From contig NZ_JANUCO010000001.1 in the NCBI RefSeq assembly GCF_024807225.1, forward strand, positions 744,001-808,000: a stretch of 64,000 bases of DNA, read 5' to 3'. Both the position numbers and the translations under genes were made by a program. Under the pieces are notes generated by a model that was given only the letters and a program-made list of their open reading frames with translations, had not been told where the DNA came from and searched no databases. How positions within the stretch are numbered: the stretch's first letter is position 1; each line of letters starts with the position of its first letter. This stretch comes from Chryseobacterium ginsenosidimutans. GTDB taxonomy: Bacteria; Bacteroidota; Bacteroidia; Flavobacteriales; Weeksellaceae. Of this stretch, positions 54,028-61,280 are shown one piece after another.

Positions 54028-56320
54028 ATGAAAAAGTTTTATCTTTTAACAATGCTTTTTCTGTTTGCATTTTTTACGAATGCGCAGATAAAAGTGCAGG
54101 GATTTCCCCGAAATGACCTTCAGCTGAAATCTTCCCCGAAGAATCAGTCGGCTAAAAACATTACAACGACCGTTAATTTTTCTGATATCCAATATTGGGT
54201 AGGAACAGGAAGTAATGAAGCGGCTTTTGTCGTGCAGTGGAATGACGGTAAAAATGCTGATGCTCTAGTTTGGGGTTTCAGATGGAACGGAACGGCGACA
54301 GGTGAAGATATGTTGAAAGCAATTGCAACGGCAGATCACAGATTTTATTCATTGCTTTATCAGGGAACAGGACCTTACGGAACAGCGATCGGTGGTTTCG
54401 GTTTTGATCTTAACGGAACAGGAACAAACGCCCTTTACAAAAGCGGAAACGTAACCTATCCTTATTATCCGGTAAGCGGAATTGTAAACACAAGTTCTTA
54501 TGATTTTGATGATTACACGGCTGCAGATACCAATGATCACTGGTCTTCAGGATGGACAACCAACGGATATTGGTCTTACTGGGTAAAAGATCCTACAGAT
54601 CCTGATTTCGGATATTCGGGAGTGGGAGCAACAAGCAGAACTTTGGTAAATGGTTCTTATGATGTCTGGAATTTTTCGGCAGGATTTGCAGATACTCCGA
54701 TTTCTTCAACAATGACTCCGGTTTCGCCGTATGTTGCGTCATCAAACTTTACCAACGGATATTTTATGGTGAATGAAGAATGGTTCGGTCATACCAACGG
54801 TTTCTGTGAATTTTATTGATAATAACGGAAACGTAAATTACAGAGTTTACAGCAATGCCAATGCTAATCAAGCTTTCGGAGCGACAACTCAATACGGAAC
54901 GATTTATGGAGATAAATTTTATTTCATTTCTAAACAAGCTGCAGATGGTGGAGATACACAATATACTCCTGGAGGAAGATTAGTCGTTGCCAATGCGCAA
55001 ACCATGCAGAAAATTGCAGGATTCAATAATATAGGTGGCGGAGACGGAAGATCTTTTGTCGGAGTTAATGAACACAAAGGGTATATCGGAGCTTCCAACG
55101 GAATTTATACTTTTAATATTGATAATTTGCAGGTCGGAACTTTAATTCCTACAACAGGAGGAGGAAGCCAATACGCAGGACAGATTGGAAACATGATCAG
55201 AACTTCTCAATATGTTTTTGCCGTGAAGCAAGCTGCAGGAGTTTTAGTGATTAATCCGAATACAGATACGGTTGTTACTACGATTGCGGGTTCTTTTCAT
55301 TCTATTGTTCAGGCGAAAGACGGAAGTGTTTGGGCGATTCAGGATCAAAAATTAGTTAAAATTAATCCTACGACTTTTACTACGACAGTTTACAATATCC
55401 CTACTACAAAATATATCGGAGCTTGGGGAGCTTGGAATGCAGGAAGTTTAACGGCAAGTAGTCAAAACAATACATTATACTGGATCAATTCTATCAGTAG
55501 TTTTGTTTCCGGAACTCAGATTGTGAAATTTGACGTAACTTCGGGCACTTTTAATGAAACTTTTGCCGCTATTCCGGGACAAACAGGGACTTATAAGCAA
55601 ATTCCTTACGGTGCAGCGTTAAGAGTAAATCCTGTTACCGATGAATTGATTTTAAATACAACAGAAAGCGGTTACGGAGCACATTATCAAAATAACTGGA
55701 TTCATACATTTAATAATACAGGAACTTTGACAAACACGATAAAATTAAACGATTATTACTGGTTTCCGGCAATTGCTGTGTTTCCGGATAATACCGTTCC
55801 TGTGATAAATAATACGCTTCCAACGCAGGTAAGTGCAAATTCTGTTACGACAATTGATCTAAAAACCGTAACTTCAGATACAGATAATCTTGCTGCGGCA
55901 ATTGTAAAGTCTGTAAAATCAAACAGCAATCCATCAGCGGTTTCGGCAACGATTACTACAAATGATGAATTGGTTATTACGCCGATAGGAAACGGAACTG
56001 CAAGTATTGTGGTAAGTTTCAATTCTAACGGCAAGGTTGTTGATAAAACGTTATCAATAACAAGCTCGACTTCAGTACTGGCAACAGCTGAGGTTAAAAA
56101 ATTAGAATTCAGTATTTACCCTAATCCGGTGACTGATATTCTTAACATTCGAACTCAGGAGAAGGTTTTAAACGTTTCTGTGTACGATATGTCTGGTAAA
56201 TTGGTGAATGCGCAGTTCAGTAATGGACAGGTAAATGTAAGTATGCTTCCGAAAGGAGTGTATATTTTAATTGCAAAAACTGAGAAAGCAGTCTATCAGC
56301 AGAAATTGATTAAAAACTAA
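54028..56320 (+). CDS. DUF5074-type propeller protein with T9SS C-terminal sorting domain (frameshifted)
   Basis: About 763 residues after removing one base. A signal peptide (to ...FFTNAQ) is followed by an N-terminal domain (VNFSDIQYWVGTGSNEAAFVVQW, DALVWGFRWNGTATGEDML) of a kind seen in B12-locus surface proteins, then a propeller (GRLVVANAQTMQKIAGF, SVWAIQDQKLVKINPTT), an Ig-like part, and the type A T9SS signal (EFSIYPNPVTDILNI, VYDMSGKLV, LPKGVYILIAKT). The frame breaks at GHTNG; deleting one base from the GTTTC at 54800-54804 gives HTNGSVNFIDNNGNV. It is exported by the type IX system and is the last gene of the riboswitch-controlled locus. Confidence 0.8.
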
Positions 56321-56348
56321 TCTTTAGTAGCATATCCAAATTTTGTTT

Positions 56349-56388
56349 AGCCCCCACCTTTTGCCTTTGGTGGGGGCTTTTTTTATTT
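56349..56388 (+). terminator. Rho-independent terminator after the B12 locus
   Basis: AGCCCCCACC (56349-56358) and GGTGGGGGCT (56369-56378) form a ten-base GC-rich stem followed by TTTTTTATTTTTT. It separates the B12 locus from the convergent MFS gene and may work in part for both. Confidence 0.93.
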
Positions 56389-57579
56389 TTTAAGGTTGGG
56401 TAAAAATGCGGTGATGATTCCCATTAACGGTAGAAATGCACAGATTTTAAATACATATTCGATACTTGTATCATCCGCGACGGCTCCCAAAACAGCAGAT
56501 CCGATTCCGCCCATTCCGAACATAAATCCGAAGAATAATCCTGCCACCAATCCTATTTTGTTAGGCAAAAGATCGGTCGCAAAAACCAAGATGGCTGAGA
56601 ATGCCGAAGCAATGATTAATCCTATTAAAACAGCAAATGTAATCGTCCAGAACAACGATAGATAGGGTAAGAACAAGGTAAATGGTGCAGCTCCTAAAAT
56701 GGAAATCCAAATAATTTTCTTTCTGCCGTATTTATCCCCTAATTTCCCGCCTAGGATCGTTCCAACGGCAACAGCTGCTAAAAACATGAATAAATACAGT
56801 TGAGAATCTTTTACCGAAACGTGAAATTTATCAATCAAAAAGAAGGTAAAATAATTCGTCATGGAAGCCAGATAAATATATTTTGAGAAAACCAAAGCCA
56901 ATAAAATCGTAACTGAAAAAATGACTTTTCTACGAGATAATTGAATATTAATAACATCACTCGGATGCTTCGCTAATTTTTTTAAATTTAATCTTTCCGC
57001 ATACCAATTTCCGATTCTCCATAGAACGATAATCCCTATAAATGCTGCAATCGCAAATAAACCAACATACCCTTGACCTAATGGAAGGATAATTAGAGCC
57101 ACCAATAAAGGTCCGATTGCACTTCCCGAATTTCCTCCTACCTGAAAGATAGATTGCGCCAAACCTTTTTGTCCGCCAGATGCCAATTGGGCAACTCTCG
57201 ATGCTTCAGGATGAAAAATCGATGATCCCATTCCGATTAACCCGACAGCAATAAGAATTACGTAATATTGATGAGCGGCAGCCAATAATAATAAACCTGC
57301 CATCGATAATCCCATTCCGATCGAGAGCGATCTGGGATTTGGTTTCTTGTCAGTATAAATTCCTACAAATGGCTGTAAAATTGAGGCGGTAAGTTGAAAT
57401 ACCAAAGTGATAATACCGATTTGGGCGAAAGATAAACGGAATTCACCTTTCAAAATCGGATACAATGAAGGAATGGTAGACTGGATCAAATCATTCAGGA
57501 AATGTGAAAAACTGATCATAAATAAGATAGGGTAAACAATTTTCGTACTGTCAATTGTTTTTGTTGCGATATTTTCCAT
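56383..57579 (-). CDS. MFS exporter, fosmidomycin-resistance (Fsr) type
   Basis: 398 residues with about 12 membrane segments. ISFSHFLNDLIQSTIPSLYPI at the start, FVGIYTDKKPNPRSL, GMGSSIFHPEASRVAQL and GNSGSAIGPLLVALI are motifs of the Fsr group within the major facilitator superfamily; some members export fosmidomycin, others unrelated compounds. It lies downstream of a FadR-type regulator gene on the same strand, and an operator-like palindrome sits 12 bases before its start. The true substrate is unknown. Confidence 0.85.
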   Translation of the reverse strand: MENIATKTIDSTKIVYPILFMISFSHFLNDLIQSTIPSLYPILKGEFRLSFAQIGIITLVFQLTASILQPFVGIYTDKKPNPRSLSIGMGLSMAGLLLLAAAHQYYVILIAVGLIGMGSSIFHPEASRVAQLASGGQKGLAQSIFQVGGNSGSAIGPLLVALIILPLGQGYVGLFAIAAFIGIIVLWRIGNWYAERLNLKKLAKHPSDVINIQLSRRKVIFSVTILLALVFSKYIYLASMTNYFTFFLIDKFHVSVKDSQLYLFMFLAAVAVGTILGGKLGDKYGRKKIIWISILGAAPFTLFLPYLSLFWTITFAVLIGLIIASAFSAILVFATDLLPNKIGLVAGLFFGFMFGMGGIGSAVLGAVADDTSIEYVFKICAFLPLMGIITAFLPNLKK

Positions 57580-57590
57580 AGTAATTTATA

Positions 57591-57614
57591 ATTCATCATA
57601 TCATCTGATGAATT
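57591..57614 (-). promoter_or_regulatory. Putative FadR-type operator before the MFS gene
   Basis: ATTCATCA, seven bases, TGATGAAT is an inverted repeat; on either strand it is 11-12 bases from the MFS start codon. A near-identical site precedes the regulator gene (58297-58317). Confidence 0.65.
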
Positions 57615-57631
57615 TTGTTAAAGTTTATATT

Positions 57632-58285
57632 TTAATAAATCCGATCAACAATTTGCTGAGCGATAATGGCAGCATTTTCTGCATCTTTATTTTCGATAGC
57701 CAAATAAAGACGATTGTGAATATCCTGAGAATCTTTGAAAGATTCTGTATCAGTATGACTGTTTTCAAAAGATCTTAAGATATGGGAACTTGCTACTTTA
57801 TAGATTTCTTTCAGAAGAATATTTCCGCAAGCTTCAGCGATGGCAACGTGAAAATTAATATCAGCGTGATAACATTCTAAGATTTTGTTTTCCTCAGCCA
57901 GTCTGTTTCTCAGATCCAAATACAGTTTTATATTTTTTAATTGCTCCTTACTACGGAAGAAAGCCGCTTTTGCCGCGATTTTTGAATCAAGAAGAGAACG
58001 TACTTCCTGTACATCTCCAATTTGCGCTTTATCCATCTGTGATTCCAAAGATTCCTGCATATTTTTCGAAACTACAAAAGTTCCCAATCCTTGATGTACA
58101 TTCAATACCCCTTTAATGGAAAGTATTTTTATCGCTTCGCGGATACTGGAACGTCCGACACCATAGATCTTCATTAATTCAGGTTCTGTCGGCAGTTTTT
58201 CACCAACAGGATAATCATTATTGAGGATTCCTTCAATTAATCTGTCCGCTACTTCCTGCGCTAAAGTTTTTCTTTGAATCTGCAT
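57632..58285 (-). CDS. GntR/FadR-family transcriptional regulator (FCD domain)
   Basis: 217 residues. The N-terminal winged helix reads RKTLAQEVADRLIEGILNNDYPVGEKLPTEPELMKIYGVGRSSIREAIKIL in outline (key: LPTEPEL, GVGRSSIREA) and the rest is an all-helical FCD ligand domain with metal-site histidines (YHADINFHVAI, SSHILRS). It probably represses itself and the MFS gene, since matching palindromes lie just before both starts. FCD regulators usually sense small acids. A TACCTTTG -7 element (minus strand, 58319-58326) sits directly before the upstream palindrome. Confidence 0.88.
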   Translation of the reverse strand: MQIQRKTLAQEVADRLIEGILNNDYPVGEKLPTEPELMKIYGVGRSSIREAIKILSIKGVLNVHQGLGTFVVSKNMQESLESQMDKAQIGDVQEVRSLLDSKIAAKAAFFRSKEQLKNIKLYLDLRNRLAEENKILECYHADINFHVAIAEACGNILLKEIYKVASSHILRSFENSHTDTESFKDSQDIHNRLYLAIENKDAENAAIIAQQIVDRIY

Positions 58286-58296
58286 TGTATTAAATA

Positions 58297-58326
58297 CATC
58301 ATATCATCTGATGAATTACAAAGGTA
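58297..58326 (-). promoter_or_regulatory. Promoter -7 element and FadR-type operator of the regulator gene
   Basis: On the minus strand TACCTTTG (58319-58326) is followed one base later by AATTCATCAGATGATATGAT and G (58297-58317), the same site as at 57591-57614 with one changed half-site base. The operator would cover the transcript start, consistent with autorepression. The rest of 58327-58445 is AT-rich with nothing recognised. Confidence 0.6.
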
Positions 58327-58445
58327 TGCATTTTTAATTTAACTTGATTAATAAACTTCTTTTAAATAGATTTTCCTTTAGTAGTGTGTGTTTACAATGA
58401 ATTTAGGAGTAATAAAAAGCGAACTAAATCACTATTAAGAGAAAT

Positions 58446-58480
58446 AAAAAAAGAGATCCAAAAAAATTGAATCTCTTTTA
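58446..58480 (-). terminator. Terminator after the tRNA-Glu pair
   Basis: On the minus strand AAAAGAGAT and ATCTCTTTT pair around a 12-base loop, followed by TTTTATTTC. It ends the rpsT-tRNA-tRNA transcript. Confidence 0.75.
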
Positions 58481-58482
58481 AG

Positions 58483-58554
58483 TAGCCCGTAGGGGAGTCG
58501 AACCCCTCTTACCAGAATGAAAATCTGAGGTCCTAACCGATAGACGAACGGGCC
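58483..58554 (-). tRNA. tRNA-Glu (anticodon TTC), copy 1
   Basis: 72 bases, no encoded CCA. Acceptor GGCCCGT/ACGGGCT with a first G-U pair, D-arm GTCTATCGGTTAGGAC, anticodon loop TTTTCAT in a TCAGA/TCTGG stem, T-arm GGGGTTCGACTCCCC. Identical to the copy at 58652-58723. Confidence 0.95.
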
Positions 58555-58651
58555 ATCTACCATAGCTGTAATTGCTTACAGGGTTAGTATTTTGTTTTTA
58601 TAAGTTTACAACTCTTATTTTAATTACCCGGTTAGTAGTAATTAAGTTTTG

Positions 58652-58723
58652 TAGCCCGTAGGGGAGTCGAACCCCTCTTACCAGAATGAAAATCTGAGGT
58701 CCTAACCGATAGACGAACGGGCC
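58652..58723 (-). tRNA. tRNA-Glu (anticodon TTC), copy 2
   Basis: Sequence identical to the copy at 58483-58554, separated from it by a 97-base AT-rich spacer without clear promoter. It begins 11 bases after the rpsT stop, so rpsT and both tRNAs are probably one transcript. Confidence 0.95.
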
Positions 58724-58734
58724 AACTATACTTA

Positions 58735-58989
58735 TTAAGCTAGTTTATTAACGTGCTTAGTTAATTTGCTTTTTAAGTTAGCCGCTTTGTTTTTGTGGAT
58801 AATATTTTTCTTAGCTAATTTATCCAACAAAGAGATAACTTTTGGCAATTGCTCTGAAGCAGCAGCTTTATCTTCTTCATTTCTTAACACCTTCAATGCT
58901 GTTCTTGCAGTCTTGTGGTAGTATCTGTTACGAAGCTTTCTTACTTCGTTTTGTCTAATTCTCTTTAATGCTGATTTATGATTTGCCAT
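58735..58989 (-). CDS. rpsT: 30S ribosomal protein S20
   Basis: 84 residues from the ATG at 58989 (MANHKSALKRIRQNEVRK), the standard S20 N-terminus; an in-frame start 21 bases upstream lies inside the predicted transcript start region and is rejected. Basic helical protein with LDKLAKKNIIHKNKAANLKSKL in outline, as in S20, which binds 16S rRNA early in 30S assembly. A full Bacteroidota promoter lies directly upstream and two tRNA-Glu genes directly downstream. Confidence 0.96.
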   Translation of the reverse strand: MANHKSALKRIRQNEVRKLRNRYYHKTARTALKVLRNEEDKAAASEQLPKVISLLDKLAKKNIIHKNKAANLKSKLTKHVNKLA

Positions 58990-59007
58990 ATCGTTCAAAT
59001 GTGAGTG

Positions 59008-59039
59008 CAAAAGTATAAACTTTTTTTTTATCTACCAAA
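59008..59039 (-). promoter_or_regulatory. Promoter of rpsT-tRNA-tRNA
   Basis: On the minus strand TTTG (59036-59039), a 20-base spacer and TACTTTTG (59008-59015) match the Bacteroidota consensus, followed by a leader of about 12-15 bases to the rpsT ATG. Confidence 0.8.
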
Positions 59040-59056
59040 TTTATTTTTAGAATTTT

Positions 59057-59377
59057 TTAATTTTCTTCTGATAAATATTTTCGTAGTTTATCTATTGCCT
59101 GTTCTATTTTAATATTCTCTTCTTCTCTTTCTAATTTTTTGATGGTGCTCGCAAGCATTACCATCGCATTGTTCCATTCCCCAGTGGTATTGGTGAAGGT
59201 AAGTCCGTCAATCGTTACTTCAAAAGCGACCCTCTCTCCGGTCCTGTCAAGTCTGAAACTTATTTTATCATCTCTGCCTGTAATCCCATCTTCATTGATT
59301 TTTAAATCGTAACTTTTTGGGTTAGAGTGGATTTTCTTAAAAAGCAATTTCGCTTCCTGTATTTTTAAATCCAACAT
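59057..59377 (-). CDS. Hypothetical protein, 106 residues
   Basis: A short soluble protein without signal peptide or membrane segment. The N-terminal helix (LDLKIQEAKLLFKKIHSN) is followed by strands (YDLKINEDGITGRDDKISFRLD in outline, RVAFEVTIDGLTF) and a C-terminal charged helix (LASTIKKLEREEENIKIEQ). I recognise no family. Codon use and frame length look like a real gene, and it ends 18 bases before the rpsT promoter. A candidate -7 element (TATATTTG on the minus strand, 59513-59520) would give a leader of about 130 bases. Confidence 0.6.
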   Translation of the reverse strand: MLDLKIQEAKLLFKKIHSNPKSYDLKINEDGITGRDDKISFRLDRTGERVAFEVTIDGLTFTNTTGEWNNAMVMLASTIKKLEREEENIKIEQAIDKLRKYLSEEN

Positions 59378-59745
59378 GATATAAATTTGTACCTAATGTA
59401 AGAGAATTTAATTGTTTTTCAAAGTACCATGAATAAAGAAGATCGATATTGTTGATGCCAAAACTTTATTTTATGAAACTTTAATAAACGATGCTCTCCG
59501 TTTTAGGAGGTGCAAATATAATATTTTTTTCTTTTAATTAAAATTTTATGATAATTTTTAGATACTTTTTTCTGAAAATTTCCCAAATCTGAAGCCAACC
59601 AAACAATTACAAGAGCTTTTTTATATTTTACAACCATAAAATTGATCTTTTTTACAGGGGGCAAAATCTAATATTATTGAACTTTTAGAATTTTTTTTAA
59701 CAGAATTAAGATATAAAACGCTACAATCGATAAGAAATATTTGAA
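59378..59745. other. Intergenic region, AT-rich, no gene seen
   Basis: No open frame of note on either strand. It holds a candidate minus-strand -7 element at 59513-59520, a small CTCC-GTTTTA-GGAG hairpin at about 59496-59510, and a GC-poor remainder with one TACAGGGGGCAAAA block near 59653. Nothing else is recognised. Confidence 0.6.
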
Positions 59746-59778
59746 AATAAAAAAAGCCCTGCAGAGAGGGCTTTTTAA
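59746..59778 (-). terminator. Terminator after tRNA-Glu copy 3
   Basis: AAAAAGCCCT and AGGGCTTTTT pair over ten bases around GCAGAG; on the minus strand the 3' arm continues TTTTTATTTTC. It lies 26 bases downstream of the tRNA. Confidence 0.85.
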
Positions 59779-59803
59779 GGTATATGAAATACACTAAATT
59801 TGG

Positions 59804-59875
59804 TAGTCTATAGGAGAATCGAACTCCTGTTGCAAGGATGAAAACCTTGAGTCCTGACCACTAGACGAATAGACC
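59804..59875 (-). tRNA. tRNA-Glu (anticodon TTC), copy 3, divergent
   Basis: 72 bases: acceptor GGTCTAT/ATAGACT, D-arm GTCTAGTGGTCAGGAC, anticodon loop TTTTCAT in a CAAGG/CCTTG stem, T-arm AGGAGTTCGATTCTCCT. It reads the same codons as the other two copies but differs in all stems, and has its own promoter and terminator. Confidence 0.93.
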
Positions 59876-59889
59876 AAATTTTGAGGTTG

Positions 59890-59921
59890 CAAAAGTAATA
59901 ATTAACTTTTTAACTTCAAAA
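59890..59921 (-). promoter_or_regulatory. Promoter of tRNA-Glu copy 3
   Basis: On the minus strand TTTTG (59917-59921), 19 bases, TACTTTTG (59890-59897): a full Bacteroidota promoter 14 bases before the tRNA. It overlaps the end of the amidase gene's 3' flank. Confidence 0.8.
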
Positions 59922-59931
59922 TTATTTTTGA

Positions 59932-61218
59932 TTATTTAAAAACTTTTTGAATTACCGAATTCTTAATTCCTTTAGCTTCAAGGTCTTTCTGAAGCTTCAC
60001 GGCATCCTCCAAACTGTACACTTTTCCATAAGTATAATAGAAAACGCCATCTTCTTTGTTTCTTTCGGCATCTTTTAGGGTTTGTAGTACGAATGAATTT
60101 CCGTTCAGTTTTTCTCCTACATATACTTCGATCGTGTAGTAACCCGTGCTCAGTTTTTGATTCGGCATGAAACCTACAGCATATGCATTTCTGAATCCGG
60201 CATCTTTGGCTGTTTTAATATTAATATCTCTTACAGAACCAAGATTGGTTACTCCGTAGTAATATTTGTAGAGTCCGTTTTCTTTAAGAGGTAAAATATA
60301 ATTCAAACCTTTTAAAGCAGGATCTCCGTCGTTATACTTCGTTGGAGAGCTTAATAATAAAATTCTGAAATCGTTCTTTAAAGCCACTTCTGCCAATCTA
60401 TCTGGTTCAGGCTTTTTTACGATTACCGGACTTCCCGATTTTCTGTCAATTGCTTTTTTGTAATCAATGATAGCCTGATAAATACTCTCTGAAATCTCAT
60501 CCTGACCTTTTTCCGAAGCCAGATAATGACTTTCTTCAGGATGATTGATGAATCCGGTTTCAATAAGTACCGAAGGCATCGCATTCATACGAAGAACGTG
60601 CAGGTTTTTCTGAAATACACCTCTCGAAGATCTTTTATCTTTATTCACAAAGTTATCTTCCACCAAACCTCCCAAAAGAAGACTGGATTCCAGATATTTG
60701 CTTTGCTGAAGTTTTAAGGCAATTAAAGATTCCGGAGAACCAGCATCATAAGATCCGAAGGTCTGCTTATCTTTTTCATCCAGGAAAATCACGTCATTTT
60801 CTCTTTTTGCCACCTCAAGATTGGTGTCATTCTGATCGGGACCTTGTACGTAAGTTTCCGTTCCGTAAGCTGTAGGTCTTTTTGAAGAATTACAGTGGAT
60901 GGACACAAAAAGGTCGGCTTTGCTTCTGTTCGCCAAGTTCGTTCTGTCGGAAAGTGAAGGGTATTCGTCTATCTTTCGGGTATAAATTACTTTAAAATCT
61001 TTGTTTTTTTCTAGCATTGCCCCAACTTTCAGGGTAATAGCAAGGGTGACATCTTTCTCCGCGATCCTTCCGATGTCTGCATAACTTCTGTTAGCTCCAT
61101 GATCACTTCCTCCGTGTCCAGCGTCTAAAACAACGGTTAATTTCTTTTGCGAAAAAATAAAGTTGCTAAATAGAATGAGGAGAAATGATAAAATTATTTT
61201 AAAATTTACTTTGTACAT
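59932..61218 (-). CDS. N-acetylmuramoyl-L-alanine amidase with C-terminal SPOR-like region
   Basis: 428 residues. A signal peptide (to ...FSNFIFSQ) is followed by an Amidase_3 domain: VVLDAGHGGSDHGA (zinc His), IAEKDVTLAI (zinc Glu), ADLFVSIHCNSSK (zinc His), and SVLIETGFINHPEE with the catalytic Glu. From about residue 275, after a VKKPEPD linker, two repeated SPOR-like units (FRILLLSSPTKYNDGD, VYVGEKLNGNSFVLQTLKDA, YYTYGKVYSLEDAVKLQKDL) probably bind denuded glycan at the division site. It cleaves the peptide from muramic acid during wall remodelling. It is divergent from lptD. Confidence 0.9.
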   Translation of the reverse strand: MYKVNFKIILSFLLILFSNFIFSQKKLTVVLDAGHGGSDHGANRSYADIGRIAEKDVTLAITLKVGAMLEKNKDFKVIYTRKIDEYPSLSDRTNLANRSKADLFVSIHCNSSKRPTAYGTETYVQGPDQNDTNLEVAKRENDVIFLDEKDKQTFGSYDAGSPESLIALKLQQSKYLESSLLLGGLVEDNFVNKDKRSSRGVFQKNLHVLRMNAMPSVLIETGFINHPEESHYLASEKGQDEISESIYQAIIDYKKAIDRKSGSPVIVKKPEPDRLAEVALKNDFRILLLSSPTKYNDGDPALKGLNYILPLKENGLYKYYYGVTNLGSVRDINIKTAKDAGFRNAYAVGFMPNQKLSTGYYTIEVYVGEKLNGNSFVLQTLKDAERNKEDGVFYYTYGKVYSLEDAVKLQKDLEAKGIKNSVIQKVFK

Positions 61219-61240
61219 CTTACAGTTTTAAAAATTATAT

Positions 61241-61248
61241 TAATTTTG
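61241..61248 (+). promoter_or_regulatory. Putative -7 element for lptD
   Basis: TAATTTTG fits TAnnTTTG. Transcription from here would begin near 61254, too close to the TTG at 61257 for a leader but suitable for the TTG at 61281. Confidence 0.45.
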
Positions 61249-61280
61249 AGCCTTAATTGTATACAATAAATATAAACAAA

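Noticed and set aside
4402..56320. Calling the eight frameshifted genes pseudogenes
   Set aside because: Each has only one lesion, all at the same kind of site, and both halves remain fully conserved; infB is essential. Full-length annotation with a note is better supported.
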